Notes: generated from the letters alone by a model not told the origin. A stretch of DNA of 64,000 bases from Phytophthora colocasiae (GCA_018806915.1 JAGKQI010000060.1:39601-103600); one strand, 5' to 3'. Counted from the stretch's first letter, positions 1 to 10,309 are shown. A program made the numbers and translations.

Positions 1-2
1 CT

Positions 3-86
3 GTTGTGACGTCGGTCGATGGCAAGATTGCTGGTCTGGCTACGAGAATTGACCTGCTCAACTACATCACCAGTGCCAAGGAGTAA
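3..86 (+). CDS. C-terminal end of a CBS-domain protein, probably cystathionine beta-synthase (partial)
   Basis: The reading frame open from base 3 encodes 27 residues and ends in TAA at 84-86. It contains the stretch GKIAGLATRIDLLNYI, which has the form of the last strand and helix of a CBS domain (typically '..GivTriDLlnyi'). In fungi and oomycetes a CBS domain right at the C-terminus is usual for cystathionine beta-synthase, the PLP enzyme that condenses serine and homocysteine. Only the tail is in the window, so the enzyme name is an inference. Another CBS-domain protein is possible. Confidence 0.55.
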   Translation, partial: VVTSVDGKIAGLATRIDLLNYITSAKE

Positions 87-615
87 ATGCCACCAGAAGG
101 TTGAAGCCGGCAGGTTGATACATGCTTTCATTCGAAGGACTTCAGCACGATATTTCGACCTTGGTATCACGAGGCCATATTATCGGCTTCTTTTTCAGAG
201 AAATTCGTCTAGAGAGAGTTTGGTCTGCATGGGATTTCTTTTTCAAACAACAGATATGATTTTGTGTAGGGATTTTGTTTGGTGCAGTGTAGGTACAAAC
301 GTCATTAGCTGCAAGTTCTAAGTACCACGATAGAGAGCATTGGATTTTAGAGACCTCCCGTAGGTAAATTATATAAGCTCTTTTTACAAGAGTTATGGTC
401 ATGACCAACATCCACGAGAACAACAAAGGTCTCTTCTGTTGTAACGACGCGACTTGAGGTCTCCACTACTGAAGTTAAGAGATACTTCAGGTACACGCTT
501 TGTTGCAGACTGTAGACATGAAACTTGTCAATCTGAAGCCAAGAATTCCACTTCGTCTACAACCTGATAAGAGGCCATTTAGCATTTTGCAGACGATCAA
601 GCAGACCAGTTCAAA

Positions 616-2315
616 ATGAAGGCGGCTATCCTGAAGATTACAGTGTTCCTGAGCGCAATATTGCCTTGCATTGTCAGTGGTTTGAGTATTCCAGACCCGG
701 AAGACGGCCATCGAGCGTCCATCATTGAAGCCAAGTCCAAGTTAATCCAGAACGTCGAGCGATCCTACTCCGTCGGAGATCAAACGTTCCAGTTAAACCC
801 AGGGCCAGAGGTGTCTACAGCCTCAATGCTGTATTTCGAGCACTTGGTGGCACAAGCTACGGCACTCAGTGCAACTACCAACTTCAACGCGTCCAAGATC
901 GAAACGTTTATGAAGGAGAGACTTCCATTCATAACAGAGAGCGATCTCCAACAGGTTTATGAAGCTTTGGCATCCACTGGTATGATCACTGCACCTTTGG
1001 CATGTGACTCAAGTGACGAGAACTTCGGTGCTATGCGGCTAAGTATCCTTGGTAACAAACTCAAGTTGGTTCATAGTGGAGAATACGTTGAGTATTTGTG
1101 GGAAATCCCCTCGGGAGTTCTTGTGGACGTATGTGGAGAACTGTCACTCTCTTCAGTATTGAAGAACCGCAAACTGTTCGTCGTTGACTTGGCTGACTAC
1201 GGTGATCTCACCGATGAAGCTGCGAAGGAGTTCAAATACCTTCCCAACGTCATCGGATTCTTCTGTCATAACGTTGACAAACGACAGCTACTGCCATTGG
1301 CTATCACACTGGTAGACTCAGAGCTGACGTACAAAAGAAGACTCTCCAGGCGAGTGGCAACTGGCCAAGATGGCGCTGCATGCTACGGAGGTGAACTTCC
1401 AGCAGATGCGGCATTTCGTCGAGACTCATTTAATCTCCGTCCCGGTTCAGGTCGAGATGATCCGTAGTTTAGCAGCCGAACACCCTGTGTACGCCTTGCT
1501 GGACTACCATTTCTTCGCAGACTTTGGGATGGAGTATTTCGCTAGACGAGAGTTGCTGAGCCCCGGTACACCGTACGATCAAGTGACAGGATATGGAGCG
1601 ACCGGATCTCTAAGAGCGGTGATGCGTGAGTTTGAGATGACGTCAATTGCTCTTGACCTTCCAACAGACTTGGCTTCTCGTGAGGTCGAGTCTTTGACGG
1701 ACTACCGCCTCAATCGCTATGGACTCAAGTACTACTACATCATCAAGAGGTTCGTGCACAAGTACGTACACGCGTATTATCCGACCGAGAATGCGATCCG
1801 CAGTGATGCCGGAACTGCAGACGTGGGCTGAGCGAAGTTCCCGTCTTGAACATATTCACGGATTTCCGTCGGCATTCCAGGACTACAAAGATCTTGTGCG
1901 GGTATTAACGCATTTTATCTTTGAGAACGCCATCAAGCACCACTTCATGAATGGACAAGCGTCCTGGCACAGCATCGCACCTCCTTTCCACGCCCCGGCG
2001 CTTTACAACAAGCCACTGCCAAGTGTCAAAGGTGTTGATGTTAACCCTCTCGACTACGCTGCTCCAAGCGAACTTGTACCTACGATGGCTTACCTCTACT
2101 CGTGGTTCACAAGACAAGTGCCAATGAATGCTTCGGCCTTGAATTCCTATCAAACCGAGCCATTTACACGAGAAGCAGTGCTGAATGAGCCTATCCGGGA
2201 GTTCCAGCAGAGTATGCTCGATATGGAACACTTTGTGGACTTTGCCGAGAGTCAAGAAATGCATCCGATCGACATTTTCAAGCCATCTTCACTGCCATTT
2301 TACTCGTTCATTTGA
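616..2315 (+). pseudogene. Secreted lipoxygenase-like protein, broken by two frameshifts
   Basis: Three overlapping frames together make one lipoxygenase-like protein of about 560 residues. The start at 616 is followed by a hydrophobic signal peptide (MKAAILKITVFLSAILPCIV). Around 1350-1500 comes the family block W-x2-AK, then H-x4-H (HFVETHLISV) and HPVYALL. Around 1910-1960 is the second metal-ligand block (HHFMNGQ, with His and Asn). The protein ends in Ile (YSFI), as lipoxygenases do, because the terminal carboxylate binds iron. Such enzymes dioxygenate polyunsaturated fatty acids. The frame changes at about 1330-1345, beside a short A run, and again at about 1806-1812. No bases are missing between the pieces and no splice sites fit, so these look like one-base indels, either real or assembly error. 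The length is short compared with plant enzymes (about 850 aa), and no PLAT domain is visible. Confidence 0.75.
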
Positions 2316-2372
2316 GTAAAACTAAATTCCTAACTTCAACAACTTCAACTAGTGATCGTCTTCCTATCAACG

Positions 2373-3586
2373 TCAATAATACGCCGCACCTTGTTTGCCT
2401 GCATTTAGGATCTCTTCTCGCGCGATCCGCACGGCATCTGTCCGCACCACATCACTGATGCATTGCACGCAGAAGGCGCGCTTCTTCTCCAACACCGAAA
2501 TCCGGTTCGGAGCCAACATCGCCACTGTCTTCTCCACGGAACAGCGAACACAAATCTGCTCGTTGCAGATTTTACACGACTTGCGACTTGTACCAAGGAA
2601 GCCGAAGCTTTTAGTGCAAATTTTGCATAGTCCGGGGGTAGGAGGCGTCATATTGGGCTTGAATTTGCCTTCCTCACTCGTCAGCGACGCCATGATCGAT
2701 CTTCCTCTCGCGGTTGCTGCTCTTTTGTGCATGTAGTCCAGAGCAGCTTCTTTCACTTTGGAGGCGTAGTCAATTTTACGAGGAAATGACATCCAGTTAC
2801 GACAGCGATAGCATTGAGTCGCTGCAAAGTTGCTCACGATCTCATTCTTACCGGTGCGTGATTGAAGCTTCGAAGAAGCCACGCACGTACACTTCTGGAC
2901 GGTGGAAAGCCGTATTTTTGAACGTACAACGAGCACAACGGACATATTCCCACGAGTTACACCGTCACTGGCGAAGCTTGGGACCTGCTCGAAACCGATC
3001 GAATGCGACAAATGGTAGCCAATCCGCTCTCCGTTGGCGGGATAGCGGCGATCCCGGTCGAACTCAAGGCACCAACGTGATCCTTCGAAGCTCCGGGTCC
3101 GGAAGAACCAACGCCACCGTACACTAACGTGGTGAAACGGATCATCCACGACGGGAATCGCCACTTCATGGAGCCACTTTACAGTCTAATATTACGATCC
3201 CGTCCTGAATGAGGGCGGATTTAATCCCTCATTGCTTCCGGGTGGAAGGAGCTTCAGCAAACAGCGTACATGAAATCCTCCAAACTGCCCTGGCACTACT
3301 GTTCCTAACAACATGAAAGCTGAAGGCATCTTCCAACGGTTCACGCTTCGTAGCTCGTTCTCTGAAGAACTTTCGTGCCTCTTCCTTCTTGCGCACTTCC
3401 TTCCACCGGCTTCTTGTCGGCTGGAGCCCCGATTCTTCCCGGAAGTCTCCCAGAGTGTGGAACTGTTCGATGTTGTAAGTAAGTCACTAAAGTCTCCGCT
3501 AATTCGCGGAGGTTGGCGTCATCCTGTTGCGTGCACTTCGCAACGGCTTGAGCAAGTGCGAGAATCTCTGTGGCTGTGTGCGGCAT
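2373..3586 (-). pseudogene. START-like/FYVE zinc-finger protein, decayed copy
   Basis: The minus frame 3164-2373 (263 aa) matches the second half of the intact paralogue at 10310-11467. It has the DDPFHHVSVRWRW and ERIGYHLSHSIGF blocks, then a zinc finger with paired cysteines (CKICTKSFGF, CKICNEQICVRCS, CVQCI). The N-terminal part is at 3586-3341 (LRELAETLVTYLQ). Between them the paralogue's 'LLLLGTV' and 'QDGIVDxKVL' blocks survive in other frames with stops. At least three frameshifts separate the pieces. The family combines a START-like lipid-binding fold with a FYVE-type finger, which in other eukaryotes binds PI3P on endosomes. The gene is probably dead. Confidence 0.75.
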
Positions 3587-3589
3587 TGC

Positions 3590-4116
3590 GTCTTGTCTTT
3601 CTCTCTGGTCGAGTGCTGTTTGTGAAGCTTTAATTCCTGCTCCGTCGCTTGCGCTTAGCTGCTTCCAGGTTTACAGCCTGTGCCACCACGGTCGCAACTG
3701 CGTGCGTGACGCTGCTCCTCCGTCGGAGAGAAAGCCGAGCCAATCCGTCCAGCCGAGTTGTCACTCGCGTTGTGATAAGCAACCCAGAGCTGGAGCTTAG
3801 CTCGTCGGATTACACTCTCCGAGCGTTTTCGATGCAGTGCTACGCTAGTAGTCATGCTGGCGGTCCAGTATGTTCGCAGTGATATCGGTCAGTGCGATGC
3901 GGTGCTCCTGAACCCTCTGGCTGGCGGTAGAAGTCGTCTTCTCTTTACTGCCAGTATGAGAGGCGAAAGCCACCGAGATACCCAGCAGCAGCCTCATGCT
4001 GTGTCAGATGTGAAAATCAACAAGCGGCGTAGCAGAGGTATGAGGAAGGGGCGGTGGAGGCGCCAGCTTCGGTGGTGCAGTAGCGTGAACGTTAGTCACT
4101 TGGGTGACGAGAGATG
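3590..4116. other. No gene recognised (3590-4116)
   Basis: Several short open frames exist here, but none resembles a known family. They overlap on both strands without codon-like character. The stretch is the target into which the Copia element at 4122-9154 inserted: the target duplication ATCTA is at 4117-4121. Confidence 0.4.
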
Positions 4117-4121
4117 ATCTA

Positions 4122-5267
4122 TCTGGCGAGTAGCGTAATGGTAGTGTAGAAAGAAAGAGATGTTTGTTGTACTGCAGTGAAAGGCGAAGTGGTAGATTTA
4201 GCAGTTAGAGTCTCACTGCTGGTGAGTGCGCGCGCCAAATCGATAGGACTTGAAAATGCCCTATAACTCAGTCAGTTTTATCATTTTAAGTTGGCGGTTT
4301 TGACGGTAGATCCATAACACGGTAAGAAAGGACCTACGGGCGTTTTGTTTTAGCGTTTTTGCAATTCCTAAAGTATGGCTCCCCACATAAAGCAAAAACT
4401 GTTTTTGCCAAACGACACAGTTTAGGACCCCATGCTTCAATACAAATCTCCCTATACTTCAAATAAAACCCGCTCAAAATGATATGACTGGGGGATTTGT
4501 ATGCCCAGGACATGTTCTAAACCTCTGTAGAGTGAAAGGTGGAGTGCATGTACTTCATGACTCTGGAATTACACAGAACATTGATAATAGATAAGTGCAT
4601 ATTTGGTACAGAAGGCCATAAATTCATTGGCAGAGAGTTACAAAGTGCAATTGCTGGCACTTTAACAGTCAGTCATTTAGTGGCTGTTTTTAGCAAATCA
4701 TAGTCAAAATGCGTTCAAATGTTAGAGACAAAAACAACAATAATGTCGATTCCTTGCATAAGAACTCTCTAAAGCATATATGATCTCTACCAAATATGCA
4801 CTTCTATTTCTCATTATCAATGTTCTGTGTAATTCAGAGTCATGATACATGTGCACTCACCTTCACTCTAACAGAGGTTTAGAACATGTCCCCATACAAA
4901 TCCCCAGATACATATCATTTTGAGCGGGTTTTATTTAGTATAGGGATTCCAGTGATTGAAGCAATGGGGGTCCTAAATTGTGTCGTTTGGCAAAAACAGT
5001 TTTTTGTATGGGAGCCATACTTTAGGGTGCAAAAACGCTAAAACAAACGCCCGTAGGTCCTTTCTTACCGTGTTATGGATCTTACTGTCAAAACACAGCA
5101 ACTTTAAAATGATAAAAACTGACTGAGTTATGGGCATTTTTCAGGGGGTCCTATCGATTTGGCGCGCAAAACTGTAGTAGAATCCATAGTTATCTACTTA
5201 CAGAGGGTGGATCGTAATACATATTACATAGTAATATGTATTGTATGACAAAGAGCATACTTCAACA
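4122..5267 (-). repeat. 3' LTR of the gag-only Copia element, split by a foldback insertion
   Basis: Bases 4122-4229 and 5168-5267 match the intact 5' LTR at 8941-9154. The middle of the LTR is replaced by the inverted-repeat element at 4230-5167. A further 20-base addition at 5216-5242 forms a hairpin with 11-bp arms (AATACATATTA / TAATATGTATT) and is absent from the other LTR. Part of the LTR between the breakpoints seems to be missing, so the event was not a clean insertion. Confidence 0.75.
4230..5167. mobile_element. Foldback-type element with ~380-bp inverted arms
   Basis: The left arm (4230-4609) and right arm (4789-5167) are inverted copies of each other with scattered differences. 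They begin GCGCGCCAAATCGATAGGA on the left and end with its complement on the right. The spacer of about 180 bp is AT-rich and shows no coding frame. No transposase or terminal duplication is seen. The unit could be a MITE-like foldback element moved in trans. As RNA the whole unit would form one long hairpin. Confidence 0.75.
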
Positions 5268-5702
5268 GCCTCCCTGCATCTTTTCATATTATGTGATAAA
5301 TCACAACACAGAGGTATATCAAGACTGTACAGGTGACTGTTCACAAAAGTTTTGGAGTGAGGAAACGGAGGTTCGCTGATCGAACTTCGCCCCGACAGCT
5401 AGCTGTTCAGGGGAGACACCTTCGTACGCCATGCTCCGAAATTGCAAGACTGTCAAGGGCAGTGGAGGAGGCAAGCCGTCTCTCTCCGGGAAAAGGAAGC
5501 CTCCTTCCACTGCAGCCAAGGAGAGGACCAAGAAGGCAAGGAGGAAAGCGCGGGCAGCTCGGACGGCAGGAGCAACTGAGATCGACGCAGCAGCTGCGCT
5601 CCTTAGCGTCTCTGAAGGAGGTCGAGAGGCGTAGCCGGGGATCCGAGCGTCGAGAGGATGTTGCCGCCCATGGGCTGATCGAGAGCACGCACCGAGCCAG
5701 TA

Positions 5703-6182
5703 ATGAGTGATGTCACCAACTCGAGGGAATATAGTGACAATTCTTGTGCCACCAATGTTACTAGTGCTGTCACTGAAACCCAAGATTCCGCCACCAATCG
5801 CACACCTAATGTCACAGTGCAGTTTGTGACCGCCAGCCATGAGACTCCTGCAACCGACCAGGAGGCTGGTGCTACAGACCAAGACACTGCTGTGTTGTCT
5901 GAGCTAAACTACTGGTACATTTATGACCAGAATTATGGTCGCGAGCGGCTCACGGTCAAGTCTGACTATGTATCGACTAAGCAAACGTGGAATATTGCTC
6001 GGATTATCCAGCGAAAACCCTGTCGATCTGGCTTCATGTACCGAGTTCTGTGGTGTCGCAAGAAGAGCGTGGGTGGGCGATACTATCAACGGACATGGGA
6101 GCCAGGACGAGTGCTTTTAGAAGGAATTGGTAGGGATTTCCGCGGGTTTGCCTTATCAATAAAGAACATTCCCAGCAGTTAA
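5703..6182 (+). CDS. Small protein with a chromodomain-like C-terminus (possible retroelement relic)
   Basis: This 159-residue frame lies inside the Copia element but on the opposite strand. The first ~65 residues are rich in Thr, Asn and Ser (many NxT/NVT). The C-terminal half has WNIARIIQRK, then MYRVLWC and RTWEPGRVLLEGI, which fits the chromodomain pattern 'w.v.kIl..r....YlVkW......tWEp...L'. Chromodomains close the integrase of some Gypsy polyproteins, as at 46047-46448 here, so this may be a fragment of such an element. A frame upstream (5431-5634) encodes a Lys/Arg/Ala-rich peptide and could belong to the same relic. No integrase core is present nearby. Confidence 0.4.
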   Translation: MSDVTNSREYSDNSCATNVTSAVTETQDSATNRTPNVTVQFVTASHETPATDQEAGATDQDTAVLSELNYWYIYDQNYGRERLTVKSDYVSTKQTWNIARIIQRKPCRSGFMYRVLWCRKKSVGGRYYQRTWEPGRVLLEGIGRDFRGFALSIKNIPSS

Positions 6183-8026
6183 TTTCTTTGTGCATGGTTT
6201 CAATAACTTCATGTGCCTTTGTAATTCGGTTCGAGACCAGAGAAACCTCAACGAGGGAAACCTTTGCGAACAACAATAAAACCCAGTGGGGAAAAAATAA
6301 AGAACGCAGTCAAAAGTTAGGTACGCTTCATGCATTAGTGTTATACTCGTACACTTAAACGGTAAGACAGTTGAAGCCTCGAGATGGAAACTTCAACAGC
6401 CTCCCGCATCGAGGAGCGCGACGTCTGGCGCATTGAGGTGCCGATAAATTCACTGTCGTGACGGGAATATTCGTCGTCACTATAGTACAGATCTTCATGG
6501 ATAGTTCATCATGATTTAGGCGATTCAAGAGTACTATTACTACTACTGAGTAGTATTTTGTGGCGTTGGTTAGTCAGGAAAACCTTCGAAAAGGGAAAAT
6601 CTGTTCACCAGGCCAGCAGCAGTGATCAACTTTATAATATTGTCTTCGCAGGAATGCACTCTGCGGATTCATTGTGGCCAATCAGGAAAACCATAATGGA
6701 GAAAACCTGTTCACCGATCAATTCCTCGCAGTCAATTATGCGGCTTTAGATATTAGATGCAATTGTTTCATTGCATGGTTGGCTATTCAGGAAAAACCAT
6801 ATTATGAAGGAAAAATCCTGTTCACCAATTTGTGAATCGTCTCAAAATTAAAGTCTCCGTAAGAGCACTGTTCTTCGTCATGAGCGCTAAAGAGGTTAAA
6901 GCTTCTATTTGTGAGGACATTCTTCTTCTCACCGACACAGCATCAGACATCTCGTGTAGAGGGAACTGTGTTGCCTGTAACTAAAAGTCACTTCATATCT
7001 CTATTAATGTACTTCATGTAGTTAGCTTTAATGATTTCTTCCATATTGCCGCGGATCAGCGGGCTTAACAGCAATTACTGAGGCAGATAAATATCATTGC
7101 TACTAGTAATGCTGAAGTTTTTAGATGTAGTACTAGAAGATTGTCACATGTTCATTGCCATAAACGGCAGATAAGTACTTGGCATTTATGCTCATGGGAT
7201 AAACTAGGTGAAATGAAAGAAAGAAGCGATAAAGTCATGCTATCTATCCTAATGATGGGATATTCATCATAGAACACAGAGGAGATGTATTCGTACATGT
7301 TGTTCATGGGTAGGAGACATAAGAGGTTCATTTCGAAGACAGAGGCATAGCGTTTGCTTGTCAATTTGGCCAATATGCGTTTAATTGTCGTGCATTTCAA
7401 TGACAATGTGTAAACCTTACATGTCAAACTGTTATTGTTGTGCATTAGCGAAACTCGTGCTTGCATTATTATTTTATGGCGTTTGTATTTTACGTGCCAT
7501 GCATTTCCATAAGCGATCATATTCGTGCTTGTAAGAGTGCTAAACAGAGGCGTAGTTCGTGCATGTTGCTTGTAATGACAGATGCGTAAATCGTGCATGT
7601 CAATAGGCCAGTACATAACGAAACTTGTTCAAGGAAAACTCGCTTAGGAGAAAAACCTGAGTTACGTTCTTTATGTTTGTTCATGGTTACCAGTTTCTGG
7701 TAGTGTATTGTTGACTCAACTTGCATACCCTACGGGGCAGTCTTACAGTGTGTTGTACATGTACACATGCGAGCATCCAGGGCTTTGCTTCCTGAGATCA
7801 ACTGCATCGTCTCGCAGGTGCCGACAATATGTCATGGCATTTAGTAGAGCTCCTAGCACGGGGTAGCATCCGGCTTTGTGAGGGAGTAGCTAAGGATTTC
7901 ATCTAGCGTTGTCATTGTCACAGGACGGCATTCCAGCTGAAGCGTAGCTTTGGCTAAGGCAACTTGTTCCGATTGTCCGCGCAGGCATCATGGCCTCTAG
8001 ATGCGTTCAACGTGCAGTCCAGACCT
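6183..8026. other. Non-coding interior of the Copia region
   Basis: I see no gene in this AT-rich stretch. It holds a second copy of the LTR-start/purine-tract junction (CTTCAACAGCCTCC at about 6388, compare about 5260) and three spaced repeats at 6566-6830. At 7380-7640 short degenerate words such as CGTGCATGT and CGTGCTTG recur. The sequence resembles LTR or leader DNA of one or more decayed retroelements. Confidence 0.4.
6566..6830. repeat. Three degenerate repeats, ~105-bp period
   Basis: The word pair 'TCAGGAAAACC' and, about 20 bases later, 'CTGTTCACC' occurs at about 6573-6611, 6682-6715 and 6786-6825. The sequence between copies is unrelated or strongly diverged. This looks like an old minisatellite or an LTR with internal repeats. 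Confidence 0.5.
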
Positions 8027-8936
8027 TCATGCAAATTTGGACTCGTTACCTATGGTTGTAGAGGTCTCAGGCGTGCCTTTGGCCAAGGTGTAGCGCTCTT
8101 GAGCTTGGAGATCGCGAACCTTGCCTTCAATGCTCTGTTTAAGGTCTTCATACGGGATGTACTTCCGCTGACCCTTCCAAATGCGGAGGTCATCCTTCCA
8201 CGACTTGGGCATCGAGTGAAACAGGTAGATAGACTTCTGTCCCTCGGTCATCACCGATTCGGTGGCTTCTGATGCGGCTTTCATCGCATTCTCAAGTTTT
8301 AGAAAAAATTCGGTCAAGTCTGAGCCTTCCTCATACTTGATCTCCATGAAGTAGTGTTGGATGAAGTACGGGTCACCATGAAAGGCCGCTCCCTCGTACT
8401 TCTGGCAGATGTAGTTGAATATCTCGTAGGAAGTCGTGAGATTCTTGACCAGACGCACGTGCATGTAGTCCATCGTTTTCATCAAGAAAGCCTTGGTATT
8501 GGCTTCTTGGCGACGGCGCTCACGCTGGCTAAGAGGCTGAGGCTTCTCTTTCTTCAGGTGCTTACGTGCTCGGGTGCGTGAACGGTCGGACGACTGGAAG
8601 ATCCTTGCGCTTGATCGATCCATTTGAGCTGGCTCCCGAGTCATCATCAGCGTCCGAGGGCGGCTTTAGCTCGTCATCGCTCTCCTCGTAGTCCACAGCG
8701 TCAGAGTCGACTTCAGCATCCTTGGTGGCCTTGGCAGGAGGATCATCATCGTCGGACATGTCACTAGCGCTCTCTTCACTCTCTTCTTCTGACACACCAT
8801 CGTAGTCGAGCTGCTTCACGTAGCCGAGCAGGTGCTTGCCATCGAGTGCTGCGCACACGCGCGTCTTCCACACGTCAAAGTTTTCGGCGCCGATAAGTCG
8901 TGGGAAGTCGTCGCTTGAGGCTTGTCTTGGGCTCAT
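8027..8936 (-). pseudogene. gag: Copia gag (UBN2-like), one frameshift
   Basis: The natural start is the ATG at 8936 (MSPRQASSDDFPRLIGAENF), directly after the LTR. The longer open frame up to 9095 only runs through LTR sequence. The first part has FDVWKTRVCAAL, the usual N-terminal gag block, followed by an acidic stretch of Asp/Glu/Ser. The second part, in another frame from about 8600, has YEIFNYICQKYEG and LTEFFLKLENAM, typical of the UBN2/gag region of Copia-like elements. The frames switch at about 8590-8640. No CCHC knuckle follows; the frame ends at 8027. The product would form the particle that packages element RNA. Confidence 0.7.
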
Positions 8937-8940
8937 AACC
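8929..8940 (-). promoter_or_regulatory. Primer-binding site overlapping the gag start codon
   Basis: On the minus strand GGTTATGAGCCC follows the 5' LTR after no gap. It is the complement of GGGCTCATAACC, the anticodon stem-loop sequence of initiator tRNA-Met (CAU anticodon). The ATG inside it is the gag start codon. The same arrangement occurs in the unrelated-looking Copia element at 53543-53554. Confidence 0.65.
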
Positions 8941-9154
8941 TCTGGCGAGTAGCGTAAGTAGTGTAGAAAGAAGAGATGTTTGTTGTACTCAGTGAAAGGC
9001 GAAGTGGTAGATTTAGCAGTTAGAGTTCCTGCTGGCAGAACTGTTGGTTCTGGCATATCTGTACTAGTAGATACTATAACTATAGTAGAATCCATAGTTA
9101 TCTACTTACAGAGGGTGGATCGTAATATTGTATGACAAAGAGCATACTTCAACA
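8941..9154 (-). repeat. 5' LTR of the gag-only Copia element
   Basis: This 214-bp LTR reads TGTTGAAG...CGCCAGA on the minus strand. It matches the split copy at 4122-5267 and is flanked at 9155-9159 by the target duplication ATCTA. Confidence 0.75.
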
Positions 9155-9666
9155 ATCTACACGAGGAGATTAACGCGCAACTACACGACAGCCGTACACA
9201 TGTATGATTCAGACACCTCGCAGCTTGATCGTCAACACAGAGCACTGTTACGCTTGACGTGAGAGTTGTGATGAGCAACACGGCACGCTGAATGCCAAAG
9301 GAGTTTGTTTCAGTGGTGACGTCGAAATATGTCTGTGAGTGTTAGTTTTTCTTCGAGGCTATGCTGGTCGGTCAGTGTACACAGGGTAAGTGCGGTACGT
9401 CCAAGCCAGGCACCGATGAATTTGCATGAGGCAATTTCGAGATACACGTACAGCAATGTGGGAACAAACACCAAGATAAACGGAGCGCGGTTGCGTTTGG
9501 AGAGGGGGGTAGCGATTCCAACATAAAGCTTCCGTCACGCAACTAGCATTGCTCGTCAGTGTACAGGGCTCCAGACATCATGCTTCCGGTTGCAAGGGTA
9601 CTCTAAGCCTCCTTTGAACAGCATGCACATGTGGAAGTGATCGTTAGATAGAACGTGGAAGTAGCA

Positions 9667-9725
9667 CTCCACAATCACTTTGGCAAATAGTACTTTAAGT
9701 ACTATTTGCCAAAGTGATTGTGGAG
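9667..9725. repeat. Perfect palindrome with 29-bp arms and 1-nt centre
   Basis: Bases 9667-9695 (CTCCACAATCACTTTGGCAA onward) are exactly complementary to 9697-9725, with a single T at 9696. A similar word, CTTCCACATG on the other strand, lies nearby. Such a structure could be a terminator-like hairpin, a recombination scar or the fused ends of a small inverted-repeat element. Confidence 0.85.
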
Positions 9726-10042
9726 CATCCGATATGTACCAGCAAGAAAAATAGAGTGGGTGGCTTCCTCGCACGCGATTCCCGCTAGAACAACAGAACC
9801 TATTGGTTGGAATACCCCGAAGGCCGGTCCTGGAGAGAGAGATCTTTGCCTACACTCACTCAGTGTGCTACCAGCCCTCTTATCATACTTAGTTAGTAAA
9901 AGTCCTGACAGAACGGAACCAGATCTGCACTAGCGGTTTTATCTGCTTTTCATTTCATGCACACCGAAAAAGCGAAGGTGGCGACAAAAAAATGCTTCGA
10001 AATCGAACCATTTTTATCCACTATTTCAGTACTCTCTTAAGG

Positions 10043-10127
10043 AATCTATCGTTATTACAGTAGATGAAGTATAAATTTATCTTTTTCCATTAGATACAGC
10101 ACTAATCTATCGTTATTACAATAGATT
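10043..10127. repeat. Two copies of a short near-palindromic word
   Basis: AATCTATCGTTATTACAGTA at 10043 and AATCTATCGTTATTACAATA at 10104 are direct repeats. Each is flanked by ATCTAT/ATAGAT half-sites, so each is also an interrupted palindrome. They lie 180-270 bp before the START-FYVE start codon and could be regulatory sites or MITE ends. Confidence 0.55.
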
Positions 10128-10284
10128 CGTGCCACTTGAAGTTTGTATGAATCATGGGGATTGCCTGACTTCATGAAGATGGGCGGGCACAGGAAGTGCG
10201 TGGCAATCGAATGGTATCCGCTATCATTTCGCATTGTGATCGCTGGACGTCAAGGCTCTGCGAGAACTCTTCACCTCCTTCGCT

Positions 10285-10296
10285 TTCATTTATTTA
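10285..10296 (+). promoter_or_regulatory. Candidate initiator (Inr-like) element
   Basis: TTCATTTATTTA lies 14 bases before the ATG at 10310 and resembles the oomycete initiator core TCAYTTYY. It is followed by TTACAG, so it could instead be the tail of an intron. Confidence 0.3.
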
Positions 10297-10309
10297 CAGG
10301 ATCTACCCA

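Larger units (their letters stand above)
4122..9154 (-). mobile_element. Copia-type LTR element, gag only, nested and decayed
   Basis: The element reads on the minus strand. Its 5' LTR is at 8941-9154 and its 3' LTR at 4122-5267. Both begin TGTTGAAG and end CGCCAGA when read 5'-3'. The direct duplication ATCTA at 4117-4121 and 9155-9159 shows that this is one insertion. A primer-binding site sits next to the 5' LTR, and a purine tract (GCAGGGAGG) abuts the 3' LTR at about 5268-5277. Inside, only a broken gag is found (8936-8027). No protease, integrase, reverse transcriptase or RNase H is visible, so the element could only have moved with enzymes from a relative. The 3' LTR is split by a foldback element. 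Other insertions probably account for 5.3-7.9 kb. Confidence 0.75.
9155..10284. other. Intergenic stretch with a palindrome and short repeats
   Basis: No protein family is recognised here. The stretch contains the perfect palindrome at 9667-9725 and a pair of near-palindromic repeats at 10043-10127. It forms the upstream region of the START-FYVE gene at 10310. Confidence 0.45.

Noticed and set aside
5319..5882. 187-codon minus frame antisense to the chromodomain region
   Set aside because: It overlaps better-supported plus-strand sequence and has no recognisable motif.
6220..6245. tRNA B-box-like GGTTCGAGACC
   Set aside because: No matching A-box or cloverleaf stems could be drawn around it.
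8937..9095. N-terminal extension of the Copia gag frame
   Set aside because: These 53 codons lie in the LTR. The gag start at 8936 has the same layout as in the second Copia element.
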